From the NCBI GenBank assembly GCA_013398055.1, contig VZRS01008243.1, positions 186,001 to 250,000 on the forward strand: DNA of 64,000 nt, written 5' to 3'. The stretch is from Ifrita kowaldi (taxonomy: Eukaryota > Chordata > Aves > Passeriformes > Cinclosomatidae). A program made the translations under genes and the position numbers. Positions 1 through 13,890 of this stretch are shown here, piece by piece (within the stretch, counting starts at the first letter, position 1; every line of letters starts with the position of its first letter). Below the pieces are notes generated by a model, which made no database searches, had not been told where the DNA came from, and saw only the letters and a list, made by a program, of their open reading frames with translations.

Positions 1-3000
1 CATAAAGGCCTCAGAGGATGAAAAACTCCCCCAAATATTTCTGGATCAAAAAACTGGGGAAAGAAATAACACAATCCAAGTCGCAGTTTTCCCCTCCCAC
101 TTTTTTACAGTTTGCAGTTGCTTTCCTCTCCAAAAGAAAGGTAATAGTCTTGGCATAAGAAGCAGACTATAAAAAAATGTATTCAATCCAAATGCTAGCT
201 TCCTCAGTGCCAAATCCTCATTTAAGGAAACATGTGTGCATGCTGGAATTAATTTTGCTATAGTTAAATGGAGGGAAATCTTCTTAAGGCACACCAGTCA
301 GGCTTGAGGCAACATTTTGGATTCACTGTGGTGAACCCTGCTGCTCTGCCTTGGAGGCAAAGTTTACCTCGTGATTGGAAACAGCTTGGCAGTAATTTCA
401 GACACACTTCATAATACAAGCATCCTAGAACAAGAACTAGAACTGAGGCATCCAAAATCTTCAGGAACTCTTCAGAGTGGATTTCTAGATTTAAGAAATG
501 CACATATAAAATCCTAAAGTTCCTAGCAGCAAAATCTAGAAAACTGGTTTTCCAGCTGAGAATATTTAGCATTGTCACCTAAGAGCTACTGTTGACAAGT
601 TGTTTGAGACTAAAGTCCTTCTTATACTCAGTCTAGGTGCTCCCCTTGACATCTTATTTGCCAGTTTCACTCTCACTGATAACATATAAGTATCCCTTTT
701 TGATAGGAGATTGATGAAGCCCATAGTTCCAAACACATTCAACAGCCCAGTGATTAAAGTAGCTTTTAACTTCTCCCCTAACAAATTCTGCATTTTCAAC
801 TTCAATCCAGCACACCTCCATGTAAGCTGAAGGACCAAACAACCAAGACATTGATGATTCTTCTAGAAATAACATTTAGAGATGTCCTGCAGTCTACAAA
901 TAAATACATATTTATGAGCTAGAGGGAGAAGGGAGAGGTGACAGATCAACACAAAGGCTTACAGAATTGGTCAGGATATTTCTGTGGGAGAGTTCAGTTC
1001 AAATCCCTGCTTCCCTAAAATATTTATTAATCTATACCATTGGAACAGCTTGGAAAACAATGGGTGTTTGCTGCAGAACACCTTGCCTGTCAGTTATGAC
1101 ATTCCTCCAGGCTTACTGTGACAGTGAACCAAAGTGAACTAAATCTTACTGTCTTGGGATGGGATGAAGATGGCATGATAATTTGATTTAAAGAGAATAC
1201 TACATGAGAGCAGACTCCAGAGCTCAGCTTCTCTGGTGGAACTAAGTCCTTAACTGTCTTTGAGTAAATGGCCACAAGCCCTATTACTCTCTTTAGTGTT
1301 TCTTTCTGCCAGTTTACATTATCCAGCTTTCAAATTCCTGTGTTTTTTCTCTTGGGAAACTAATTGTCCCCAGACAAGAGGATCTTATTGCAGATAGGGG
1401 TGCCCAACCCAAGGCTGTAGCATTTTCAAGGTTACAGCACCTAAATTATTTTCTGAATCTAAAATCTAACCGTACCTGTTTTGGTTAGAATGGATATTAC
1501 TAACCAGAGATTTGTCTTATTAATCCAAAAACATAATAATGTAAAAATAGGTTTATACCAGATATTCAGAAACCTTGCTGTATGCTACTTGGAATCTTGT
1601 ACCATTCCTAGCAGAATTACATCACTCCAGGAATTATTCAACCAGAAAAAAAGTAAAATCAGTTTTTGACTCCAAGTAAATCAAGCATGCATGAAGCGCT
1701 GGTCAGATTTTCAGTTCTTGTTTGCTTCAAGTTCTAATACTCTTGAGAAAAGAAAACTGAAAGGAAAACATGCCAAAACATACAGAATAACATTACATAA
1801 AATATTCTGTATAGGTTGAATTAAAGACGTCTTCACTCTTTCAGTGTTGTGAGGGTTGTAGATTCATATATGCTTCGTGTTACTACCAGATTCACAGCCA
1901 CGCACATGTATCTTATCTTTTTAAAGAAATCAGATTTTTTTTTTTGCAATTCACTGCATTCATAATTTCCCTGCCACTGTTACAGTGAAGGATCAGTGCC
2001 ACCTACAGACAGGGATCAGAGTGGAGTCCAACTCAATGTGAAGGAAAGTAAGAAAGCATCTCAAATGTTAAATCCTGGAACTTCTAGTTAAAACAATCCC
2101 ATAGTAAAGAGAAAGAGCTGACATCAAGATTCACAGAAATACTCAGATCTTTTTATCTGCTTATACTTACTGATCAGAAGCATTTCCTTAACAAGTCACT
2201 ACAAAAGATTAATTCTGGATGCTGCATTTGGCTGTATCACATTTCCAAATGCAAATCTCATGCATATCTGAATAAAGCAGAATACACTGCTGTCAGCTCC
2301 TTTTCTGTGCATCTAGTTAATTTTGGTTGGTTGTTATCTGAGTCAGTTCAAAGGGGAAGGAGTCTTCCCTCTCAATTATGAGTGCAAATTAGATTCTGGT
2401 TTAATGATTCAGACAAAATTAAACCCAGCCAACTTCTCACCCCAGACTAGATAGTATTAAACCAAATCTAAAACTTCAGAAGAGATTACAGGAAGGCTGG
2501 CAGAACAGAGCTCATTAATCAAGCTAGTTTAAGTGTTGGCAGTGGCATGGTTTCTTTTCCTTCTGGAGGAAGGAAGATAGGAGCAGAGGGGACTAGGTTA
2601 CCTTCTAGTCTAATCTCTTTAAACCCAAACCAGTTTGCCTGCCCTTCCTGCCCTTGTACACATACAAATCCATACACGCATCCATGTGTAAACATGACTG
2701 ACTGTGATGGAAAGGCATTAAATATTTACATATAATAATTGTCTGTGTGTCTGTGTGTCTGTGTGTGTGTAACACAGGCCAATCTAGCACCACTGAAACA
2801 GCACAGAAAGCACAGAATTCACCCACCCCACCAAGAGACCTGTGGCCATTGTAGCACAAAGGCTTCAGTTCAGAGAGCAGTGGCTGCTGCACGTGTGGAG
2901 AAACAAACGATTGCTGCAGCCTTTGAAAGCCAGCACATGACTCATTGCTGGTGATGGATAGAAGAAACACAGCAGAACTAAGGCTCATGAGAATAAGTAA

Positions 3001-5149
3001 ATCAAGACTTTTATTTCTTCTGCTGCTGTACACTTCCTGCATAACCTCGTTGCTAGTCTCTCAGAGACTAAGTTTTGCTATATGTTAAAGAGGGTTAGTA
3101 GTACTTACTTACCTGACAGATATGAGATTAGGTTAAACCAGCTAAAGCCTGGAGGCTCTCATAGGGAGAGTTCATTTGCAGAAGTAGTTATTAACTATTA
3201 GTGCTGTATTGGCGTAGTGCAGGCAAACTAAGCAGCTTTGGGGATTTTAAAAGAGGAGAGTAGGAAGTCATTGCTGACCTCTCCTTTTAAATCTTACTTC
3301 AAACTTTGACCTTCCGTTTCACATAATAGGGCAAATATTGTTTTATGGGTTGCCAGGAATTTCTCCCAAATTATTTATTGCCTTCATTCCTTTTACCCAG
3401 AAACAGTCTGAGCACAAAAAGAATGAAGAAAAATAGGCTCAAAGATCTGTAGTGTAACACAGCAGACTGTTAAAAAAGTGATGAGATTCTGCTGTAGAAA
3501 CCATGTTTTATGCACTTCCTTTTTATTTTTAATCTTCTCTTTGAATAAAAAAATAAAATAAATAATTAAGATATAGAAAATAATTTCTTAAAATTACATT
3601 ACATTTTGTACTTTCTCAAAAAGCTAAAAGTTTTTAGCAACTTTATTTTGCAAATTTGCTAATTTTTTATGTATGCCTTTTTAGAGAGATCATCAACTGA
3701 TAATAGCTCCCACAATCTTTGAAAAAATTTTGAATTCCTGAAGTGACCTTTCACATTCTGTTTGTTACTCTATTTGCAGCAGCAACATACATAAAATATA
3801 ATTTAGCTATCTAAACCACAATCAGCCTACCAGTAGATTGCATTGCATAATTAAAATAGATGTTGCGCACTTTCACAATTTAGCGAATTAAAATTTCAAA
3901 GATTATTAAATATCTTCACATCCATCTCACAAATAATAGTTAAAATAAGTTAAAGTGTCTTGTACTTTATAACTGGATCAAATTGATTTGAAATAGCAAT
4001 TTCCAAAAGCTCTGCAGAACTGATGTAAATCAATTATTCCAGATGAATGAAACTCACAACCTGCTCATCTATCTTGCAGTATGGGAAAGTTCTTCATTTA
4101 TTATCACCAGTGTCTGCTTTTGAACTATGCACTCCAATTTTTCCCTTTCTGAATGATACACTATTAGGAAAGAATTCAAAAAGAAAGCCAGATTCTTTAA
4201 AAATATTTTAGTTACGACAGCAGACATAATTGTTCCTCAGCAGGGAGAAATGGGTTACACTACAACAAAGTCCTACGTTCTGACTTTTCCTGCCAACACA
4301 TTTCAAGGTTTGGACCCAACAGTTATCCCACTGTCCCAGTTAGTCCTCTATATAGTAGCAAACGCAGTATTTAAATCAAAGAGAAGTCATTATTTATTTA
4401 CATTGACCAAGTACACTAGAAAGTGTAAGGTTTGTTTCAGGCCAAGTATCACCACAGTGATGCTGTGCATATAATATTTACTGATTCTGAGCACTTTTGC
4501 TTTTGTTGAACAACACATGCCATGGGAAAGGAGGGGTGGGGTAGGGAAGGCGAAATGGCATGCTTCAGAATTGAACTAGATCTAAACTAAAAAATAAGCT
4601 TTATATTAATGTTATAGGTTAGAAACCTTGCTAACACTAGAACCTTATTCAGCAGTTAGTGTTATATGAAGGCATGACTACTAGATGTTTATTTTACCCA
4701 TTAAAGAGATTGTTAGCCATCTACTTTTTCATCTTCTACATCTCATTTACTTTAAATCTGACATCCCCATTTAGAATTACATCTGCAGTTAGAGCCTCTT
4801 TTGATGCAAGTCTTAATTATGTTAAGGTTTAGAAGCAGGAGTTTAAGTCCAGCTTTTGATTTTTTTAATGGATATGTTCATTATTTATAGACATTTCTAT
4901 ACCTCTCATCACAGTAGATTCTGTATGCCAGAAATTCAGTCTACACTATAACCCGTTCCTACATTCCCTCCAAGATCCTACGAATAAATTAAACAAATTC
5001 AAATAATTTGAATGTTAATCTCCTGTGAAGTTTTGTACATTTTGTTACAAAATTTTGACTAAAATAATGTTAGTCTATTTTGTTTTCCAGTAGTACAAAA
5101 AGAAGAGGGAAACACAGAAGCTCAGCCCTGAAGCAGATCTCCTTCATTT
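1..5149. other. AT-rich unique DNA without recognisable gene
   Basis: No open frame here resembles a known protein, and the open stretches are short and scattered over several frames as expected by chance. I see no CR1 or LTR signature. Local features are a short TG-type repeat near 2.74 kb and very AT-rich sequence around 3.5-4.0 kb. The most plausible reading is intron or intergenic spacer. Confidence 0.6.
2741..2770. repeat. TG-type microsatellite
   Basis: A 30-bp run of TG dinucleotides interrupted by TC steps (pattern GTCTGTGTGT repeated). It is short and imperfect, an ordinary microsatellite. Confidence 0.85.
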
Positions 5150-5665
5150 TCTCTGTTAAGTGCAGTGGTTCCTGCGGGGTGCTGCCTGGCTGCGGCAGGG
5201 CTGGCAGGAGCCGCTGCCGTGGCTGGAGTCCCTGTCAGGACACGGCGCCTGGGGCCGCGCCTGGAAGCCCGGTGTGCCTGAGGCCATTCCCGGCAGTGAC
5301 ACCAGCGGGCGGGGAACAGCCTCAGGCGTACAACTGAGTGCTCCTGCTCTCCGAAAGGAAGCGGCTCCGAGGAGCTGCTGCCCGGGAAGGCTCCCAGCTC
5401 CGGCTGTGTCAGCACCCACTGGGCAGAGCGCAGGGCGGTGGGAGCCGCAGGCATCGCCGGCACCCCAGACCCGCTGCGGGGTGGCACAAGGTGTAGCGCC
5501 AGCAGGGCCAGGGCAGCACCCTCCTCTGAAAGGAGCCTCCGATGGCCAGGACGGGCCATGGCCGCTCCACAGGGTGCCGAGGAGCGTCTCGCCATGGCCA
5601 GAGGCAGCCCCAAACCCCACGGCCCAGTTTCAGGAAGAGTGAGCTTAGCACTGGCTCCCTGCACT
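5150..5665. promoter_or_regulatory. Isolated GC/CpG-rich block (CpG-island-like)
   Basis: About 500 bp stand out from the surrounding AT-rich DNA. By hand I count roughly 33 CpG dinucleotides in 5161-5640 with about two thirds G+C, giving an observed/expected CpG ratio near 0.6, around the classical CpG-island threshold. Several overlapping open frames on both strands (the longest about 180 codons, minus strand) are explained by the scarcity of AT-rich stop codons, and none resembles a protein I know. In birds such a block is usually a promoter or first exon. A GC-rich retroelement fragment or an orphan island in an intron are alternatives. No TATA box or clear splice donor defines a direction. 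Confidence 0.45.
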
Positions 5666-6681
5666 GTTCCCCAGTGTGAATGAGGCTAGCGAGGCAGACT
5701 GAAATTCGGCTCCCAAAAATGTTTTATCATGGAAATATAAGGCAAGACTTTATTTCAGGACGGACCCATTCAATGCATAATGGATCAGGCTGTTCAATGC
5801 AGGATTCGTCTGTAAAATAAGATGCTAATAATATTCCCTAATTAAACAGACACGCAGACTCTTTAAAAAGCTGTAGTTCTCTAACATTCTTCAAAAGCAA
5901 TCATCTTCACAGCTGAGGAATGAGAAAATGGAGTAGCAGTTACAAGTATTTCCCCGGTGCTCAACCACAAATGAGTACAAGAACTGGATTTCATGAATGT
6001 TAAGTTAAATCTTCACACACATTTGACAGGAAGGACATGGGCACATTAGATCTTGCCCTAGAACAAGGAGGTGGATTAAATAACAATTGAGGTGACTTCT
6101 AATCCTTTGATACCCCGCTGGGCTGCCCTGTCACTCTGCAACTCTTTTAAATCTCCATGTAGATGAGGACAGGTAATGGACTAACAATTTGATACTATTG
6201 GCATCCACCGTGAACGTAGGCAGAAAACGTTATGCAAAAAAAAATTTAATACAAAAGCACCTATTGGCATTTTGAAAATATGATGGGCAGGCTCTCAATT
6301 CTTGATGAAATAAAGAGTCCTTTCCTTTGGCAAACATTTTTGTGGAGAACATATTGTGCCAAGCAAAATTTCAATAGAACATAAGAGCATAATGTACTGT
6401 TTATCTGTTGGGTAATGTGATCGGCAACCTTCTTGATATATACCATCTGTGCCTAGGGCATTAAAAAGTTACTTGAAAATTCAATTATTTGATTATGAAA
6501 TATTTCTTTTTGCTGAATTCTGCAAAACTGCTTTCAGGATTGAATAGTACAAGCCTCATAAGTGGCTTGTGTCCCTGGATTGATACATAATAGACGTTGA
6601 TTCCTCACAAAGCAGACAACAAGCACTCTGTAGGACAGCACTATAAATACAAAAGAAGTTTGGCTTCTTTTTTTTTTTTTN

Positions 6682-6717
<36 letters not shown>

Positions 6718-9525
6718 GTTCAGACCTATCAATTTCATTTTCCATTCAGGAATAGAATGAAAAATCTTGTACAATCAGTTCCAACAAAGTGTGAGTGACC
6801 TTCCATTTGTTTTTCTGCTACATATATCAGACTGTTCTTGATGCCAGTATATTTCCTTTAATGAGTTAAATAATTTTGCCAGAGGGAATTATAGTTTCCT
6901 GTTATTATCTTTCTATCAACAGGCCTTGTACAAATATGAGCCAGTTGTAATTGCAAAATTGTTGTCTCATCTGAACTGCACATCATATCAGTTACCATAA
7001 ATACAAAGAAAAAGCACCTGTACTTGCCTTTGGGTCTAAATCTGCACTTTTCAAATGGCTCTAAGACATTAATCAGGACTCCTGAGAGATTTCCAGCCTC
7101 AGAAGGCAATGGTTATCTAATCATTCTAAAGCCCATGTTGGAGACAAGAATCTGGAAACAAATCAGTCTAATGCTGTACTCTGAAGTGTTGTTGAAAATT
7201 AGTGCAAATGTCAAATATCCTTCACTTTTTTTTCCAAAATAATTAAGATATTTGCAGAAATAACAGTTTGCAACCAACCACAGAGAAGGAAAGAGCATCT
7301 CAATGAGCTTACTTTACTTATAAACTTCCAGCAAGTCAAGATGAGTATTAATAGACATATTTATTTTATTTTTAAAGTACAGAATAAAACTGATGAAATT
7401 TTACTGCTGGGGTCACAGAACATTTCAATATAGCAAATATCAATAGGATATCCTCCAGTCTGGGGTCACAGAACACCTGCTACAATGGAATCTATCCTGT
7501 TGTAGCTGATCTTGTAACATACTAGAGAGAAGAAAAAAGGTTGCATGGATTCTAGGAAAGACCAGGCAAATAATGTGAAGCAGAAAACAAGGTCTAATGT
7601 ATTCAAGAAATGCAGGATGAAAACTTTTGGAGGCACAGACCATCTGGGAAGAAGAGAGAGGCAGAAAGGCAGATAGAGGAAGACACAAATGCTTTTCCTA
7701 CTTTTTTTTTTACGGCCACCGCTGGATGTAGAATATTGTGCTAGAAAAAAAACCTTCAAGTGAAAAGAATTGCATTTTTATTTTTTAATATAGTGAAAGA
7801 GACAGAAATCTTAGTCCAACTACTAATGAACCAAATACAATTAAGAGTCCTCATTTTGTGAAACCTCTATTAAAATTAAGAGCATGGAACGAAAAAGATA
7901 TTTCAAACATTTCTTTCAAAGAGGCATTTTTCTGGCTATTTTGGCAATAATTACATAAAGATTTGTTTTACTTGATAATTTTTAAAAGTTGGGTCACTGC
8001 AGTGGAATTACTGTCTGCTTTAGGGATAAACTAAAAGAACAGAATATGAATTAGGATGAATGTTCAAAAAAGAATCTTTAAAAAATGAGATATTTGCTGA
8101 TGATAAATTATAGGGAACTTAATTTATATTCTGTATCTCAGTAAAATACGGTATGTCAAGAAGTTTAACACATTGAGTTCTTGCTATGACAAGGGAAAAT
8201 GTTTGTTCTAACATTCAAGCCTACAGTTTCCACTGAAGGCAACTGATGTTCCACACAATCTCTATCGGGATGGAAAAGCTACAAATTATAAAAGCTGAAA
8301 TATGTTAAGAGTTCAAATATTTCCACATGGAATTTTAAAATACTGCTAAGGCTTGTATCTATACCATACTGTTTTTTGCTCACTGCTTGTCTGTGTGCTT
8401 CTCTGGTCATACATTCTTTTACTGATATTTCATTGCTCTGTAGGTTTTGGGATTTAATTGTTGTCATAGAGAAACACTTTACTAATTTTTTTACTTTATT
8501 GCATAAGCAGATTTTTTTCAAAATCAGACAAGAGTAGCCCAATAAATCCAACAGAGAAACTACTAATAGCTGTATTTACACTCCTTAAAGGTTAGTGAAA
8601 GAGAGAGGCATAGTAAAATTTTTATTAATTATTACGGCACAACAGTCTTAGTGGAGATCTTTTGCTCTTAACTGATGACTATCCTATTTTTGGAGGACTT
8701 CTTAGAAGTATATAACAAGACCTCCTATCCTAATATACATTCTACAGTGTTTGAATTTCAAGATTTGGAAGGCAGATTACTTGAATTTTTAAGCTCTCAT
8801 TTTCTTTAAAATACAATTAAATAAATCATGGCATTAGGTAAAACATTCCAGAATTTTTGTGAACAATTTTTAGAGACTATGGAACAGAGTCCTGTGGAGA
8901 CGTAGGTCAAATTAAGGAAGGGCATGCAAATGGAAAATCTACTCATTGCTCTTCTATATTCAGGACATGTGTGGAAGTAATTGTGAATTATTTGCAGATA
9001 GAAAGGTCTAGACACTTTTTAAAAAAATAAGTATTTTTAAATGGAAATGTCATCAGACATGAATCAGTTGTGACACTGTGACAATGATTTAAACACAAAT
9101 CAATATAGCTGAAATGACTTGACTCTCCTGTAAATATCATAATATTCCAAAATTCTTTTAATAAATCCTAAAATTATTTGAGTTGCCTTAGAATCTGCTT
9201 GTTTACTGTTGGCCTGTACAGGACTATAGCAAAAACACTGAAGACCATTGGTTCATTACTCATGTGGAATGAACTTTTTATTGCCATTAATAGTTCTACC
9301 TTTGGTGCTTTTTTATTCCATCTCTGAAGTTCCCCCTCTGTCACCTTGATGCAAATTTTAGAATACATTTAGTTCAGACTACTTTCAGATAATTAAAGAT
9401 CTGTTCATCCCATTGATTCGGCTAACAATCAGCAGAGATTCTATTATTAATTAAGTCACGTAAGATGGAGACGTGAAAGTTTGTGACCTAAAAATGCTGG
9501 CAGGTTATAACTGTGGAAATAGGGA
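5666..9525. other. AT-rich unique DNA without recognisable gene
   Basis: No protein-like open frame, CR1 end or LTR end is visible. The only notable element is a poly-T tract near 6.67 kb with one undetermined base. Confidence 0.6.
6668..6711. repeat. Poly-T tract (44 bp) with one N
   Basis: Forty-three T plus an N at 6681. The flanks show no retrocopy that the complementary poly-A could terminate, so it is described only as a homopolymer. The N marks an uncertain base call within it. Confidence 0.9.
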
Positions 9526-9580
9526 TTTTTTTTTTTTTTTNNNNNNNNNNNNNNNNNNNNNNNNNNNNNNTTTTTTTTTT
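9526..9580. other. Assembly gap inside poly-T (30 N)
   Basis: Fifteen T, then 30 N (9541-9570), then ten T. The homopolymer evidently broke the assembly. The true length and content of the tract are unknown, and a CR1 fragment begins about 30 bp further on. Confidence 0.95.
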
Positions 9581-9610
9581 AAGGCTTATATTAAGAAAAA
9601 TTAAAGATAT

Positions 9611-9923
9611 TGGGCCCCTCACTACAAGAAAAATATTGAGGCACTGGAATGTGCTGGTCTCTCCGTCCTGGTAACAAGCACTAGAGGAAATGGCCTCAAG
9701 TTTTGCCAGGGGAGGTTTTGATTGGATATTAGGAAAAATTTCTTCATGGAAAGGGTTGTCAAGCACTGGAACAGGCTGCCCAGGGAAGTGGCTGAGTCAC
9801 CATCCCTGGAGGTACTTAAAACATGTGTAGATGTGGCACTTAAGGACATGGTTCAGTGGTGGACTTGGCAGCAGGTTAATGGTTGGGCTCAGTGGTCTTT
9901 TCCAGCCTAAATGATTCTGTGAT
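9611..9923 (+). mobile_element. CR1 LINE 3' fragment, internally deleted
   Basis: The sequence opens with the degraded C-terminal end of the CR1 ORF2 protein (WAPHYKK-like: TGGGCCCCTCACTACAAG). It then jumps to the CR1 3' untranslated region, with the characteristic blocks GAGGAAATGGCCTCAAG, CACTGGAACAGGCTGCCCAG and CACCATCCCTGGAGGTA, ending at AATGATTCTGTGAT. This is the usual avian CR1 3' end. The element is 5'-truncated and lacks the last part of ORF2, so it is a dead copy. The open frame of about 62 codons at 9722-9910 is 3' UTR, not a gene. Confidence 0.93.
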
Positions 9924-12900
9924 ACTTTGTTTTATGGATATATACCTGCTTAATTAGACATAAATTGCTAAATGTTCTGCTGGTCCAAGGAATTCCTACA
10001 CCATTTATTTCAATCCACAGAACCAAATATTCAGTCACTATATGAAGAGCTAAATGCCAAATCCAATCAGATTTGGTATAAAAAAGCAATTAGACACTAA
10101 AACGTTCTTGGACAGTAAGACCTGATTCATAGAGTACTAGAAAGTTTCTACTTCCATTCCTTTCTGCTGTAATATGAGTGAGCAGAGCTTCAGCAAGGGG
10201 TATTTTTTCAGAGCTTCACTTTTCTATCAGTAGAAATCAGTATAATTAGAATAATGGGGGGAAGCTCATGAACAAAATAACCAAGTCATAAACACTGAAG
10301 TTTCTGGTAACTTCTATCTGTTCTTTTAGGCTCATTTTAATGGACTAAAAGGGGAGGAGTGCAGACAAAAGGCAAAGCTGTGTATGTTATTAAAATAATT
10401 GAGATTACACAAAGTAAGTTGCAGGTTTTGACTAATAGGTCAAGTGTTATCCAATGCACTTAGTGCTTAGTAGTTGAAGCTTTGTAATTACTTCTAAATA
10501 GAAAACCTTACACGTCATAAAATGCTCATGATGTTAGGATAGCCAACACCACAACCACTGAATTAAATCAACTCTCTGTTTCCCAGGCTTTAGAGACAAT
10601 ATTGATGCAATACCCAGAGATCATTGCTAGAAATCCAGAAGCTGGAAGCCATGTTCATAGAAAGAGACACTTAATAAAAATAGGTTCTCATTTAATTCAC
10701 ACTTGTCCTGACAAAACACAAACCATTCTAACACTTTGAATTTCCCTAAGTGCTCAGGAATCCTTACAGCACTAAGACAGTTCGTCCGTTGTCTATTACC
10801 AGCACCTCTAGATCCTGTGCATTTTAAATATAAATGGTTAGGTCAGAGATACATTTTTCTTTAGGTTTCCTGGCTATCTCCCATCTGTTCCTAGTCTTAT
10901 CAGCCTTATGATTTTTCTTAATTTACTGGTCACTTGTTCCAGGAAATCATTATGTTCTCCAGGATTATTTATTCTTCTCATGAAGTGATGTATATGTTAC
11001 TGGCATCATTCCTGGAATTAATTTCACTTTTAGCGCATCTCCCTGTGGCATCAATACGTTTTTTCCCTTTCATTTTCAGAAGCTCTATTTTCTACTTCAG
11101 TGATTTCCTGTTTCTTTCTGATACAGGAGATTGTATATTTTTAATATCTTGTACAATTTTTCTTTTAGTGTTTAACTTTTCTTTTTCTCACCAGTTTAGC
11201 AAGATGGCCTAAAAGGTTCTGTCTCCTCCAGGAAAAGGAATGATCATAGTATAGATTTTAGGATTTCTATCTATAGTGGTGATTTTTTTTCCTGCTGTTC
11301 TACAATCCTTACAGTGAAGGTAATACCAAGACCAGCTTCTTATCATGTTATAGAAATGGCAAGGATTTTAGAGTAGATGAAGAAAAACATTGGAAGGCAA
11401 TTAAAAATAGGGACACTGCACCATGAATTAGAAAGAAGAGATTTAACCTTGGTATCATAAAAAAATCCATGTAAGTTTACTTTTAGAGGACTGTGAATCA
11501 CTAACTGTCTGATTACCCAGACAAAAGATGGTGAGTAGCCATGCAGATATATCAGCCCAAGCAGTCTAGTTCAAAATTCTGTACATACAGTGGCCCATGA
11601 GGAACCTTAGTCCTTTTTCAGGCCACACCTTAGCAGAATCAAACAAGCTGTATGCAGAAATGCATTCTTCTACTGCCTTTCTTTCACTAAAAACAAATTA
11701 CAATAGTGTGAACAATGCCTCAGAAGATTGTTTGCAGAATTTTGTCTTTATATAAGAAAATACAAGCCAAAGTAACAGCCATTCACTTTTTTCTTTAGTT
11801 ATTTTTACAGGACGTAATTAAGATCAAGAGATTGGCCACCACTGTTACATGTGCGCTTTATCCTGTATCTAAGACCACCACAAGAACAATACTGTTTAAG
11901 ATTTCCTGATAATTGTTTGCTATGGCAAAAATGGCTTATTTGCCCTGAAAGTCTTCTGAATTACAAAAATTTAAAGAAGTACTAGTAGTAATGAAATGCA
12001 CTAGTAACTGCTCCAAACCAGGCTCTGTTCTGAGTGAAATGACAATGTAATTGTGAGCTACCACGATAAGGCTGTGACAGTCTAGCTGTGCCAAGCAAAA
12101 TATGCTGCAGCAGAAGAAATTTTTGCCTGAAGACAGCCTCTTCTTCATAAGCAAAGCCATGCAGAAAACCAAGAAAAAAGAAATAAACTGAGATCTCTCT
12201 ACAAGGAAACCTTATGAAGGCATTTGACTTCAGACACACAAGGCCAGTCTCTCACCTGTAGGAAGGGGACACTACCCAAAAGACAAACACTCAGAAGGAA
12301 AACAAACAAATAAACAGGAAAGTCCAAACAGGGCCCAGATTCCTTTCTCATTGCAAGCAACTCAAAAATACGTTTTGTGGAGTTTTTTCTACTTATGGAT
12401 TAGGTGGTTTTTTTTCTTTTTTCAGTCAATCCTCCTTAAGTATCCTATTAGGTAAGAGAAAGTCTTAGATATCCTTGAATTTCTCTGGGTGTCTATATTG
12501 AATTAGATTAGTCAGCAAGTCTTTGTATCAGTTATGAAAATATCTAGCAGACAAGGAAATAAATGGCTGAAAGTGCAAATAAATTACAGTCCCCTAATCT
12601 CTGGAGATAGCACATTTCCAGGAAAAAGCACCAATGTAATTTGTTCCTCGTATACACAATGAAAAAGTAAAAGCATAAATGAAAATTCTAAGCCAGAACA
12701 GTTAAAAACCATTTATAGAAATGGGCTAGAGACAGGAATTGCTCAGAAACTGAGAAGCCATTCAAATTGCTAAGTGAGTAATTTATATATGTAGATTTCT
12801 TGCCTAATGTATAATCTTGAAATATGCACTTATAACTCTGGCTTCGGTGAAAAACTGGATATTAAAAATACACGGAGAGATGAATTCTAACCAGCATTCA

Positions 12901-13674
12901 TAAACCCAATGTGCTCTTGAAGGAAAAAAATAGAAGTACAGGCAGAAGTCAGACATTTCTTTCAAAAGTATTTATAACTGGATTTCAGTTAATGTGTAAC
13001 AACAGTACTTCTTAGGAGAACATAGGAATAAATTTATGAAAGAGACACTAGTCCTGCCATGTTTAATTTTTAAACACCTAGAAAATTAGGCACCCAGCAA
13101 CAGTATTCAAAGCATTCAGCAAGCTGAATTTCAAACCACCATTGGGAAGTGAAAATTAAAAAAAAAATATTCATTGCCCAGATGTAATAAAGAAATTAAA
13201 TCTCTTTAAGATTTTCAAGATTGAATTCTCTCCTAGGATTACTCTTCTAAACCAGAACACCCTTTTTCAGGAAGAAAAACATAGTTCTAGAAACATGTTT
13301 TTAATACCTAAATAAGATTCCAATTACAACAGCATGCCTTTCTAGGTAATAAGCCTGATAGCCTATTCCACTTGGTTTGTAATTAGATCTAAACCTGTAA
13401 TTCAGATGTTCTGACAATTAAACTGCACAAATAGTCCTTGCCTTTTACTCCTCTTTCCTAATCCTTCTCTTGTCTTTCTCTCATTATCCACTTAGAAGTT
13501 CATTGCTAATCCAAAATTAAACAGGAGACATGGAGAGACACGGTCTTTGTGAATGGCAATATTTTGTGTAGCAGTAACACTATGGGTCCAATACTCAGGT
13601 TGCTGTATTCTTCCATGTTCTTCTCTACATCATGTTGAGCAACTGCACAGTATTTTAACACTCTCCTTGGCATA
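9924..13674. other. AT-rich unique DNA without recognisable gene
   Basis: Short open frames only, none protein-like to me. No repeat family is recognised between the two CR1 fragments that bound it. Confidence 0.55.
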
Positions 13675-13890
13675 GAGGTCAGATTTAGACTAAATGTCAG
13701 GAAGAAACTGTTTACTGTGAGAGTGGTCAGATGCTGGAACAAGTTGCGCAGATGTCCCATCCCTGGACGTGTTCAAGGCCATGTTGGATGGGGCTCTAAG
13801 CAACCTGATCTGGTGTCCGTGACAGCAGGCTGGAACAAGATGAGCTTTAAGGTCCCTTCCAATTAAAGTTACTCGATGATTTTATGATTC
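13675..13890 (+). mobile_element. CR1 LINE 3' fragment (old, diverged)
   Basis: About 215 bp match the CR1 3' untranslated region: a diverged GATTTAGACTAAATGTCAGGAAGAA block, then GATGCTGGAACAAGTTGCGCAG, CCCATCCCTGGACGTGTTCAAGG and a decayed terminal GATGATTTTATGATTC. It belongs to a different CR1 subfamily from the copy at 9.6 kb (it has the GGCCATGTTGGATGGGGCTC block). It contains only the non-coding 3' end. Confidence 0.9.

Noticed and set aside
1981..2047. Plus-strand exon between CTGTTACAG and AAA/GTAAGA
   Set aside because: It is open for about 20 codons only. Pairs like this are expected by chance many times in 64 kb.
3106..3216. Minus-strand exon ending at a perfect CAG/GTAAGT donor
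   Set aside because: All three frames contain stops between the nearest acceptor and the donor. At most it would be a non-coding exon, with no other support.
5122..5664. Long overlapping open frames (up to 180 codons) on both strands
   Set aside because: They coincide with the GC/CpG-rich block, where stop codons are rare in all frames. Composition is alanine/proline/arginine-rich with no domain.
6556..6774. Open frame with a poly-lysine run
   Set aside because: It is the translation of a poly-T/poly-A homopolymer containing an N.
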